From the NCBI RefSeq assembly GCF_003815975.1, contig NZ_CP033932.1:4631501-4695500 (forward strand): a stretch of DNA of 64,000 nucleotides, given 5' to 3'. The translations under genes were made by a program, and so were the position numbers. The notes beneath the pieces were generated by a model. That model was given only the letters and a program-made list of their open reading frames with translations. It did not search any database and was not told the origin of the DNA. The DNA comes from Chryseobacterium bernardetii (lineage in GTDB: Bacteria > Bacteroidota > Bacteroidia > Flavobacteriales > Weeksellaceae). Below are positions 34,136 through 41,571 of the stretch, one piece after another (position 1 is the first letter of the stretch; each line of letters starts with the position of its first letter).

Positions 34136-35353
34136 ATGAAAACAAAATTTACGCAATTCAGTGCTATTCTGATTTCCGGATTCTCTCTTGCCCAGGTAGG
34201 CTTCAATACAACTTTACCAAAAACAACCGTGGATGTATCTGCTAAAAGAGATAATTCAGGAGTGATTACGGATAACACCCAAACATTCGGGTTACAGGCT
34301 CCGAGGCTTACAAGAGCAGAGCTTACCGCCAATACTGCTACCTATAGTAGCGATCAGAGTGGAGCATTAATCTATATTACGGATGTTACTGGTGGAGATG
34401 CTACGGGACAACGTATCAATGTTACTGCTATCGGCTATTATTATTTTGATGGAACTGTATGGCAAAGAATTACACAGGCAACCAATGCTATCTCTCCCGC
34501 CATTTCTGCATTACAGTGTACTACAGCTTATTTAAATCCTTCTACATATACTGCCGGTACTCCTTACAGCGGAAACCTGAGAATTACTTATACCGGAGGA
34601 AACGGAGGTTCGTATAATTCCGGTACTCCTTTTACAGTAAACGGATTAACGTTTCAGCTAAGACCCGGAACGTTAGAGTTTGGTGGTGGCGAACTGGTAT
34701 TCTCTGTGAGTGGAACTCCTACCACCAACAATGATATGAGTCTTCCTATAACCAGCACTGCAGTTCCTTTCTTAACAGCAGGACAAAACTGTACCGCTAC
34801 AGTGGGAAATACCAGCCGTGCCGACATTTCATCTGTAGCTGTAATGGGATACCCTACCCTAACAACCGATCCCAACGGGAAACAAGCCTATACTTTACCT
34901 CTTGCCAGCCCGGATGGTAAGTATTCGATCAGGGTAATGTTTGATACCACAAGCGGTACCACCCTTGCCAATCCTAACGTACAATTATTTAATAATACAG
35001 GTTCCACCGTTAATCTGTATTGGAATTATAATACCGAATATGGAGGCTATATTGGTGCAGCGGTAACAACAAACAATATTACTTCAGGAGTATGGGGCGG
35101 TATGGCAGATGCAACAGCTACCTGGTATCCTCAAGGCACAGGGGCAATGGGTAATGCGTACTGGGGGAATCTAGGGATTATAGATGGATCCGGCGGCGGA
35201 CCTGAACATAGAAGATATACATGGATAGACAGTAATGCTTCTTTAAAAACCGCTTATACCGCAACCATTATGGTAGGAGCTCCCACTTCTGGTAATGCCC
35301 AGCCCAACCTTTCTAAAATATTCATAAAGCTGGAGCAGGTAAAAGCACAATAA
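34136..35353 (+). CDS. Secreted multidomain protein with 'QVGFNT' N-terminus
   Basis: The 405-residue protein has a signal peptide (FSAILISGFSLAQ). The mature start VGFNTTLPKTTVDVSAKR, then APRLTRAEL and IGYYYFDGTVWQRI, is a common opening of large secreted flavobacterial proteins. Residues 130-225 form a PKD/immunoglobulin-like domain (SALQCTTAYLNPSTYTAGTPYSG, TVNGLTFQL, SVSGTPTTNN) that recurs in the protein at 49667. The C-terminal half looks like a separate beta-sandwich domain. No type-IX sorting C-terminal domain is seen. A surface or secreted role is likely; function unknown. Confidence 0.75.
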   Translation: MKTKFTQFSAILISGFSLAQVGFNTTLPKTTVDVSAKRDNSGVITDNTQTFGLQAPRLTRAELTANTATYSSDQSGALIYITDVTGGDATGQRINVTAIGYYYFDGTVWQRITQATNAISPAISALQCTTAYLNPSTYTAGTPYSGNLRITYTGGNGGSYNSGTPFTVNGLTFQLRPGTLEFGGGELVFSVSGTPTTNNDMSLPITSTAVPFLTAGQNCTATVGNTSRADISSVAVMGYPTLTTDPNGKQAYTLPLASPDGKYSIRVMFDTTSGTTLANPNVQLFNNTGSTVNLYWNYNTEYGGYIGAAVTTNNITSGVWGGMADATATWYPQGTGAMGNAYWGNLGIIDGSGGGPEHRRYTWIDSNASLKTAYTATIMVGAPTSGNAQPNLSKIFIKLEQVKAQ

Positions 35354-35373
35354 TATAAAAAACAATATAAAAG

Positions 35374-35403
35374 AGGCCGTCTCACAACTCGTGAAAACGG
35401 CCT
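35374..35403 (+). terminator. Terminator of the secreted protein gene
   Basis: AGGCCGT pairs with ACGGCCT around a 16-nt loop and is followed by a T-run to 35411. Confidence 0.85.
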
Positions 35404-35536
35404 TTTTTTTTGTGAAATTTCCATACATTCCTGTACGAGAAAGGGGTTTCTTTTAAACGATTCTCAACCCACATCATCTAGTTGTGATACCCTTCCTTTT
35501 CTTTTTGCTCCCTGATATCCTGATAAATCATCTGCC

Positions 35537-35571
35537 CTTTTGAACAAAGTTAATTAGGACTTTTAAACAAA
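35537..35571. promoter_or_regulatory. Direct-repeat operator before the SDR genes
   Basis: CTTTTGAACAAAG at 35537-35549 and CTTTTAAACAAA at 35560-35571 are near-identical direct repeats with starts 23 bp apart, about two helical turns, as expected for an AraC dimer. The same element (CTTTTAAACAAAG) recurs at 37478-37490 before the araC-type gene 37550. It sits just upstream of the -7 element at 35593. Confidence 0.6.
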
Positions 35572-35592
35572 CCCACACAAAGGGAACCGTGC

Positions 35593-35600
35593 TAATTTTG
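35593..35600 (+). promoter_or_regulatory. -7 promoter element of the SDR operon
   Basis: TAATTTTG matches TAnnTTTG, 32 bp before the ATG at 35632 and 21 bp after the second direct repeat. There is no TTG at the expected -33 spacing, in line with activator dependence. Confidence 0.6.
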
Positions 35601-35631
35601 TCTTATTAATAAACAAATAAATATATTCAAA

Positions 35632-36633
35632 ATGGCAAAGAAAAATTATCAGGGAGCTCTACAGCAACCTATCAACTCAGGCTTCAATTCAAAATCAACA
35701 GCAGATGAAGTCATTAAAAATATTGACCTTACCGGCAAAACAGCTATTGTAACAGGTGGAAATACAGGAATTGGATTGGAAACTACACGTGTATTGGCTG
35801 CAGCCGGAGCCTTTGTGATTGTACCTGCAAGAGATATAGAAAAAGCCAAGAAAAACCTGAAGGGAATTCCCAATGTAGAAATTGCCTCTATGGATTTAAT
35901 GTCTCCTTCATCTATTAAAAAGTTTACAGAGGATTTTATTGCTTCAGAAAGGTCTTTACACTTATTGATAAACAATGCCGGTATTATGTGGGTACCATTA
36001 CGCAGAGATGAGCGGGGTATAGAATCACAACTGGCCACCAACTATTTAGCTTTATTTCAACTTACTTCCCAATTATGGCCTGCCTTGGTAAAAGCCAATG
36101 GAGCAAGAGTAATCAACCTATCTTCCCATGGGCATCATTTTGCTCCTTTTGATTTTAATGATCCTAATTTCCTTCATAGAGAATATGAAACCTTGCAAGG
36201 CTACGGACAATCCAAAACAGCCGTTAATCTTTTTTCAATGGAACTGGACGTGCGTGGACAATCATCCCATGTAAGAACTTATGCAGTTCACCCCGGCTCT
36301 ATTGGAGGAACTGAATTAGGCAGAGAAGCTCCATTAGAACTGTTTCAAAAAATGGGATTTGTAGATGCGGAGGGCAATATGCTGCCAGAAATAGCAGCAT
36401 CACTAAAAACTATTCCACAAGGTGCTGCCACAACGGTATGGTGTGCAACAAGCCCTTTATTGGAGCATATTGGCGGAATATATTGTGAAGATGGGGATGT
36501 TGCTGAACAATCATCAGATATTGCTCATCAAAAAGGGGTAAATCCTTATTCGCTGGATGAAAGCAGTGCAAAAAAACTATGGAAGCTTACTGAGGAAATA
36601 ACAGGTATCCGTTTCAATCCGGAAACAATCTGA
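35632..36633 (+). CDS. Short-chain dehydrogenase/reductase (333 aa)
   Basis: The protein has a Rossmann nucleotide site TGGNTGIGLE (about 41-50), the NNAG motif in LINNAGIMW and the catalytic tetrad YGQSK with Ser from NLSSHGHH. Length and the C-terminal extension resemble the WW-domain oxidoreductase/retinol dehydrogenase-like class of SDRs rather than the 250-residue classical type. It is cytosolic and probably NADP-dependent. It lies 51 bp before a second SDR and under a direct-repeat operator shared with the downstream AraC regulator. Substrate unknown. Confidence 0.9.
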   Translation: MAKKNYQGALQQPINSGFNSKSTADEVIKNIDLTGKTAIVTGGNTGIGLETTRVLAAAGAFVIVPARDIEKAKKNLKGIPNVEIASMDLMSPSSIKKFTEDFIASERSLHLLINNAGIMWVPLRRDERGIESQLATNYLALFQLTSQLWPALVKANGARVINLSSHGHHFAPFDFNDPNFLHREYETLQGYGQSKTAVNLFSMELDVRGQSSHVRTYAVHPGSIGGTELGREAPLELFQKMGFVDAEGNMLPEIAASLKTIPQGAATTVWCATSPLLEHIGGIYCEDGDVAEQSSDIAHQKGVNPYSLDESSAKKLWKLTEEITGIRFNPETI

Positions 36634-36684
36634 ACAGGCTTTTAAAATTATTTTATCCTATTTCAAAATATCAATTTAAAAAAA

Positions 36685-37413
36685 ATGGAAGATTTAAAAG
36701 GCAAAATAGCCATTATTACAGGTGGCAATAGTGGCATTGGTTATGCCACAGCCCAAAGATTAAAGGAAAATGGTGCTGAAGTCATCATCACCGGAAGAAG
36801 AAAAGAAGCCCTTGAAAAAGCGGCCAAAGATCTGAAGGTAACAGCTATTGTTGCCGATCAATCAAAACTCTCTGATATAGAAAATTTGACCCACCAGGTA
36901 AAGAAGCAATTTGGGAAAATTGACATTCTGCTCATCAATGCCGGTATTACAAAATTTGCAATGATAGAAGAAACCACTGAAAACTTATTTGATGAAATAA
37001 TGAATGTGAATTTCAAGGGTGCTTATTTTACCCTAAGCTGCTTCATTCCTTTGCTTAATAATGACGCCTCAGTGATTATGCTTTCTTCCACTTCAGCAAC
37101 CATATCCCCTCAAAATGCATCTATATATGCAGCCAGTAAAGCCGCTATTAATGCCGTAGTAAAGATAGCCGCACTAGAGCTGGCTCCAAGAAGAATACGT
37201 ATTAATGCTGTAAGTCCCGGACCTATTGCTACAGAGATTATGGATAAAATAGGATTGACTGAAGATCTGGAAAACCACCTGATACAAAGTATTCCCCTGA
37301 AAAGAATGGGAAAGGCTAAGGAAGTGGCTGACATGATTTACTATTTAACAAGCAAGAATGCAGGTTTCATAACAGGTGCAAACTTTCTGGTAGACGGAGG
37401 ACAATCCATATAG
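36685..37413 (+). CDS. Classical short-chain dehydrogenase/reductase (242 aa)
   Basis: The protein has TGGNSGIGYA (12-21), NAG in LINAGITKF, catalytic Ser in MLSSTSATIS and YAASK, and the PGPIATEI segment of classical SDRs, ending with FLVDGGQSI. It would use NADP(H). It follows the longer SDR in the same operon and precedes the AraC regulator, suggesting joint processing of one inducible carbonyl or alcohol substrate. Confidence 0.92.
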   Translation: MEDLKGKIAIITGGNSGIGYATAQRLKENGAEVIITGRRKEALEKAAKDLKVTAIVADQSKLSDIENLTHQVKKQFGKIDILLINAGITKFAMIEETTENLFDEIMNVNFKGAYFTLSCFIPLLNNDASVIMLSSTSATISPQNASIYAASKAAINAVVKIAALELAPRRIRINAVSPGPIATEIMDKIGLTEDLENHLIQSIPLKRMGKAKEVADMIYYLTSKNAGFITGANFLVDGGQSI

Positions 37414-37477
37414 CCCACACCAACTATTCAAAGAAAGGCGGAATATTCATTTTGCCTTTCTTTATCTTAATAATGAT

Positions 37478-37490
37478 CTTTTAAACAAAG
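37478..37490. promoter_or_regulatory. Putative AraC operator before the regulator gene
   Basis: CTTTTAAACAAAG is the same element found twice before the SDR genes (35537 and 35560). It lies 60 bp before the start of the AraC-family gene, next to a TATCTTTA -7-like element at 37508-37515, indicating autoregulation. Confidence 0.55.
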
Positions 37491-37549
37491 TAAATAATGT
37501 TATTTTTTATCTTTACATTATTGATTTCCTTTATAAAAAACAAAAAATC

Positions 37550-38353
37550 ATGGAATACCAGGCCCGTTATATCACAGAAGACATAAAGCTTTCCAGCTAT
37601 GAAGACAAGTTTTTCAAATCGGATATTATGTTTGACCAACATATGCTGGTTTGGTTTCTTTCAGGAGAAACCAAAATTATACAGGCAGATGCTACGTATG
37701 TTTTTGGAAAAGGTGATATTTTTCTCATTCCCAGAAATCAGCTAGCCACTATTATCAATTATCCAAAAAATGGTGAGCCTCACAAAACAGTCGTCATGCA
37801 TTTATCACCTGAAACTTTAAAGAAGTTTTATGCAGACAAAAATATAAACCCTCAACCACAAAAGTCACATAAGATTTTTTGTTTCAATAATCACCCACTG
37901 CTTGAAAGTTGCCTGGCTTCCCTCATCCCCTATTTTGATATGAAAAATATCCCGGAAGATATTGCCTTTATCAAAATTACAGAAGCCATCAGTATTCTCA
38001 GAACAGTAAATCTTGAGATTGACCATGTACTTGCCAATTTTGAAGAACCGGGAAAGATTGATCTTGTAGATTATATGGAGAAAAATTTCATGTTCAATCT
38101 TCCACTGGAAAAATTCAGCTATCTGACAGGCAGAAGCCTCACTACCTTTAAACGGGATTTTAAAAAATCTTTTACAATGACCCCGCAACGGTGGTTAACT
38201 CATAAACGCCTGGAGCTTGCTTATTATCAACTTACGGAAAAGAAAAAAAAACCACTGGAAGTATGCTATGAGGTAGGATTTGAAAACCTTTCCCATTTTT
38301 CCTTTGCTTTTAAAAAACAGTTTGGCATTTCCCCAAGTTTCTTAGTATCTTAA
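37550..38353 (+). CDS. AraC-family transcriptional regulator (267 aa)
   Basis: The N-terminal 150 residues form a cupin-like sensing region (HMLVWFLSGETKIIQADATYVFGKGDIFLIPR). The C-terminal 100 residues are the two-HTH AraC domain: LEKFSYLTGRSLTTFKRDFKKSF, then KPLEVCYEVGFENLSHFSFAFKKQFGISPSFL. It follows the two SDR genes by 136 bp with its own promoter region. The repeated CTTTTAAACAAA element before both units suggests it activates the SDR genes and itself. Confidence 0.92.
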   Translation: MEYQARYITEDIKLSSYEDKFFKSDIMFDQHMLVWFLSGETKIIQADATYVFGKGDIFLIPRNQLATIINYPKNGEPHKTVVMHLSPETLKKFYADKNINPQPQKSHKIFCFNNHPLLESCLASLIPYFDMKNIPEDIAFIKITEAISILRTVNLEIDHVLANFEEPGKIDLVDYMEKNFMFNLPLEKFSYLTGRSLTTFKRDFKKSFTMTPQRWLTHKRLELAYYQLTEKKKKPLEVCYEVGFENLSHFSFAFKKQFGISPSFLVS

Positions 38354-38492
38354 ATTTATAGTTTCGGTTTAAGCTTATTTTAAATTGGTGATATGTATTT
38401 TTTTAATGCATATAAGGTTAAAATCTGTTAATTTCAATTATTATGTAATAAATATTTTTGAGATTTGTTCTGCAACATAAAATATTGTTAAT

Positions 38493-38633
38493 ATGAAAAA
38501 TTTAAAAAAACTTCAAAAAGCAGAATTAAAAACAATTGTCGGAGGTTCTGATTGTATTAGACTTTGTTTTATAAATGACAAGTTAACATGCGTTCCGTAT
38601 AATTCATGTGGTGGCCCTGGACTGGAGCCATAA
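38493..38633 (+). CDS. Bacteriocin-like peptide with double-glycine leader (46 aa)
   Basis: This ORF encodes 46 residues. The leader KNLKKLQKAELKTIVGG ends in Gly-Gly, as processed by C39-type peptidase ABC exporters and typical of 'bacteriocin-like' peptides of Chryseobacterium. The core, about 28 residues, has four Cys (C21, C25, C33, C39) in CxxxC-x7-C-x5-C spacing, so two disulfides or modification are possible, and ends GGPGLEP. A terminator follows 46 bp later. No exporter or immunity gene is next to it. Mature activity is unproven. Confidence 0.82.
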   Translation: MKNLKKLQKAELKTIVGGSDCIRLCFINDKLTCVPYNSCGGPGLEP

Positions 38634-38679
38634 AAATTTTTAAAAGTGTTTGAAGAACGCTTATTGAAAACATTTAAAA

Positions 38680-38706
38680 GGCAACTATCAAATAGTTGTC
38701 TTTTTT
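38680..38706. terminator. Terminator after the bacteriocin-like gene
   Basis: CAACTAT pairs with ATAGTTG (extended by a G-U and a G-C pair) around a 3-nt loop and is followed by TTTTTT. It overlaps the end of the convergent acetyltransferase gene by 2 bp and may serve both. Confidence 0.8.
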
Positions 38707-39268
38707 ATACTCCAATTGTTTTGATAATTTTTGCAGGAATTCCTCCTACTACAGCATTATCCGGAACATCTTTGGAAACCACTGCTCCGGCTGCAACCAC
38801 GGCATTTTCACCAATTGTAACTCCCGGAAGCAGAGTTACATTCGCGCCAATCCATGCATTTTGTTTGATAAAAATAGGTTTACCCACTAATCCTTTTCTA
38901 TGTTGAGATGCTAAAGGATGGTTTTCAGTTATAAGGCTTACTTTCGGACCAATTAAAACGTTGTCTTCAATGGTAATTCCACCTAAAGTCAGAAAGGTAC
39001 AGTCGAAGTTAATAAATACATTCTTACCAATATTCAGGTGCTTTCCGTAGTTAATGTAAAGAGGGGTTAATACTGCTACATTCTCAAGTTTCTTATCAAC
39101 AATATCACTTAATATTTTTACTATCTCATCCGGTTCTGTGGAATTATTTAATTGAATCAATTTTTTCTTAACCTCATAAGAAGCTTCTATTAATTTGTGG
39201 ATCTCCGGGTCATCAGGCATTATTGTGTCACCATTCAGAAGCCTGGCAAAGATGTTTTTAGTTTGCAT
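38705..39268 (-). CDS. Sugar O-acetyltransferase (NodL/maltose-acetyltransferase-like)
   Basis: The 187-residue protein has a short helical N-terminus (maltose-acetyltransferase-type) and a left-handed beta-helix of hexapeptide repeats: [59 protein letters not shown]. The His in NHPL is the catalytic base of the family. It transfers acetyl from acetyl-CoA to a sugar or similar hydroxyl acceptor in the cytosol. Lies 67 bp behind the hydrolase gene on the same strand and may share its transcript. Confidence 0.92.
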   Translation of the reverse strand: MQTKNIFARLLNGDTIMPDDPEIHKLIEASYEVKKKLIQLNNSTEPDEIVKILSDIVDKKLENVAVLTPLYINYGKHLNIGKNVFINFDCTFLTLGGITIEDNVLIGPKVSLITENHPLASQHRKGLVGKPIFIKQNAWIGANVTLLPGVTIGENAVVAAGAVVSKDVPDNAVVGGIPAKIIKTIGV

Positions 39269-39335
39269 AAATCATTTTTTAATAAGAAGCCAAATCCGAC
39301 ATTCAACAATCGGATTTAGCTGTTGCAATATTCAA

Positions 39336-40391
39336 TTATTTCAAATTGGATTTAAAGAAACTATCAAGTTTTTCAAAAGGAATCACATCCACTTTATCAT
39401 ATAAATCTACGTGGATACCACCTGGAATAATCATAAGTTCTTTAGGTTCAGCCGCCGCCTTGTAAGCGTCTTCACTAAAATATCTTGAATGTGCGTTTTC
39501 ACCTGCAACAATCAATACAGGCCTAGGGGAAATCTCCTTAATATAGCTTAACAAAGGCATATTCATAAATGAAAGTGCACTGGTCACCCTCCAACCGGTT
39601 GTGGAATTTACGGAACGTTTATGATAACCTCTAGGCGTTTTATAATAATCATAATAGTCCTTTATAAATTGTGGTTCATTTCCAATTAACTTTTCAGGAA
39701 GATGTGCAGCTGGATATGCTGGGTTTCCTGTCTCTGCATCTTTCCAACGTTGAACTCCTAGATCCTCTAACGTTTTGGTACGTTGCTCAAGGGTTACAGC
39801 ATCATTATATCCTCTTGATATTACCCGCGACATATCGTACATACTGGCCGTTGCGACCGCTTTTATACGTTTATCTATTGCTGCTGCATTAAGTGCCATT
39901 CCTCCAAAACCACAAATTCCAATGATCCCAATTTTATTTTGGTCCACATTCTTTTGAAGCCCCAGAAAATCTACTGCAGCACTGAAATCTTCTGTATTGA
40001 TGTCTGGCGAAGCAGTATCTCTCGGCTCACCTGCGCTTTCACCGGTATAAGAGGGGTCAAAAGCAATAACAGCAAAACCTCTTTTTGCCATTTGATTGGC
40101 ATACAATCCAGAAGACTGCTCCTTTACCGCTCCAAAAGGCCCGCTGATTGCCAGTGCTGGTAATTTTTCGTTTTCAGCATTTTCAGGAATGTATAAATCT
40201 CCGGAAAGCATTATTCCATAACGGTTTTTAAAGAAAACTGCTTTTCGGATTACTTTATCACTTAGCTCGAAAGTATAATGTTTGTTTTTTTCTGTTGTAC
40301 TCATTTTTCTTTGACCCGATTTGATATTCTGTGCAAATGCTTTCCCAATAAAAAGAAAGGACAAAGCCATTGCTGTTATTACTATTTTCAT
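39336..40391 (-). CDS. Secreted alpha/beta hydrolase with Cys nucleophile motif
   Basis: The 351-residue protein has a signal peptide (ALSFLFIGKAFAQN). The alpha/beta-hydrolase core follows: ALAISGPFGAVKEQSSGLYANQMAKRG, the nucleophile elbow GICGFGG with Cys rather than Ser, PVLIVAGENAHSR with the acid, and IPGGIHVDLYD with the catalytic His. The Cys elbow groups it with dienelactone-hydrolase-like enzymes. Acts in the periplasm; substrate unknown. A -7 element at 40421 lies 30 bp upstream. Confidence 0.85.
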   Translation of the reverse strand: MKIVITAMALSFLFIGKAFAQNIKSGQRKMSTTEKNKHYTFELSDKVIRKAVFFKNRYGIMLSGDLYIPENAENEKLPALAISGPFGAVKEQSSGLYANQMAKRGFAVIAFDPSYTGESAGEPRDTASPDINTEDFSAAVDFLGLQKNVDQNKIGIIGICGFGGMALNAAAIDKRIKAVATASMYDMSRVISRGYNDAVTLEQRTKTLEDLGVQRWKDAETGNPAYPAAHLPEKLIGNEPQFIKDYYDYYKTPRGYHKRSVNSTTGWRVTSALSFMNMPLLSYIKEISPRPVLIVAGENAHSRYFSEDAYKAAAEPKELMIIPGGIHVDLYDKVDVIPFEKLDSFFKSNLK

Positions 40392-40420
40392 ATCTAAATT
40401 ATATTTTAAAATTGCTGATA

Positions 40421-40428
40421 CAAAATTA
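40421..40428 (-). promoter_or_regulatory. -7 promoter element of the hydrolase gene
   Basis: On the minus strand TAATTTTG matches TAnnTTTG, 30 bp before the hydrolase start. The -33 zone is degenerate. Confidence 0.5.
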
Positions 40429-40479
40429 GAAACTACACAGAGTTACAGTTAATGATAATCAAACCAAAAGTTAAGAAAT

Positions 40480-41358
40480 TCAAACCTCGGTCAAACGAAA
40501 TGCTTTTGGATTGGTTCCTGTTTGTTTTTTGAAGAAATTATTAAAATATGTTGGATAATCAAATCCGAGAGCGAAAGCTATTTCTGAGATATTCCAGTCG
40601 GTGTGCAGTAGTAATGCTTTTGCTTCTGTAAGTATACGTTCTCTGATGTGAGTGGTTGTAGATTTTCCAGTGACCTCTTTTACGGCACGATTGAGGTAAT
40701 TGACATGAACATTCAGATTTTTTGCAAAATCCTGGGCTGATCTTAGTTGCAGAGATTGGTCTGTTGTTTCGATGGGAAATTGTCTTTCCAATAATTCAAG
40801 AAAAACGGAAGACAATCTGGATACTGCATTTTTATCCTGATTAAAATCTTTAGCAGGTTCCAGCTTCAAAGACTCATGGATAATCAGACTGATGTAGTTA
40901 CGAATCAACTCATCCTTATAAATATAATCACTTTCCTGTTCTGCAATCATCTTTTGGAAAATGGTATTGAGAAATAGTCTTTGCTCTTCAGTAATTTTCA
41001 GAACGGGAGTTCCGCCTATTTTAAAGAAAGAAGATTGCTGTAAGCTTTCGGAACGCTCAGAATTTTTGAAAAACTCCTCCGAAAAAAGAATGGTGTAACC
41101 TCTATAAGTGGTTGAAATCGTTTCCCAGGAATAAGGAATATGTGGGTTTCCAAAAAATAAGACCGTCCCTTCCTGCTCGAAGCTTTTATCAGAATAATGA
41201 ATTTTGCTTTTCCCCGTTGTAAGACAGATTTTATAGAATTCTTTCCTGCTGTAAATGCGGGTTTCATTTCCGTCCTGCTCAATCTGAAATGCACGGAAAC
41301 CTTTTAGTTTTAGCTCAGTATTAAATTCAGAAACAACTCTCTTTAACTTTTCTTCCAT
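40480..41358 (-). CDS. AraC-family transcriptional regulator (292 aa)
   Basis: The N-terminal half is a cupin-type sensing domain (EGTVLFFGNPHIPYSWET). The C-terminal half is the double-HTH domain: AQDFAKNLNVHVNYLNRAVKEVTGKST, then WNISEIAFALGFDYPTYFNNFFKKQTGTNPKAFRL. It is read away from the TonB receptor at 41572 and towards the hydrolase and acetyltransferase, 88 bp apart. It could control either flank; no operator was identified. Confidence 0.92.
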   Translation of the reverse strand: MEEKLKRVVSEFNTELKLKGFRAFQIEQDGNETRIYSRKEFYKICLTTGKSKIHYSDKSFEQEGTVLFFGNPHIPYSWETISTTYRGYTILFSEEFFKNSERSESLQQSSFFKIGGTPVLKITEEQRLFLNTIFQKMIAEQESDYIYKDELIRNYISLIIHESLKLEPAKDFNQDKNAVSRLSSVFLELLERQFPIETTDQSLQLRSAQDFAKNLNVHVNYLNRAVKEVTGKSTTTHIRERILTEAKALLLHTDWNISEIAFALGFDYPTYFNNFFKKQTGTNPKAFRLTEV

Positions 41359-41503
41359 TTTTCAAAATTAAGAAAATCAAACCATACACGTAACCATTAA
41401 AATGTAATTGAGTAAGACTTTATTGTTCCCACATGAAAATAGAGCCTTAATTATAAACAGCAATAAATCCTATATATATTATTTAGAATAAGTAAAAATA
41501 ATA

Positions 41504-41511
41504 TATCTTTG
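41504..41511 (+). promoter_or_regulatory. -7 promoter element of the second TonB receptor
   Basis: TATCTTTG matches TAnnTTTG, 60 bp before the start. The adjacent AT-rich segment (41480-41503) with TTTA and TAAA half-sites could host an iron-responsive repressor, but that is weak. Confidence 0.5.
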
Positions 41512-41571
41512 CACCTGTCATATTTTAAATAATATGTATTTAAGAAACCTTGTACCGTAGCATTATCAGCA

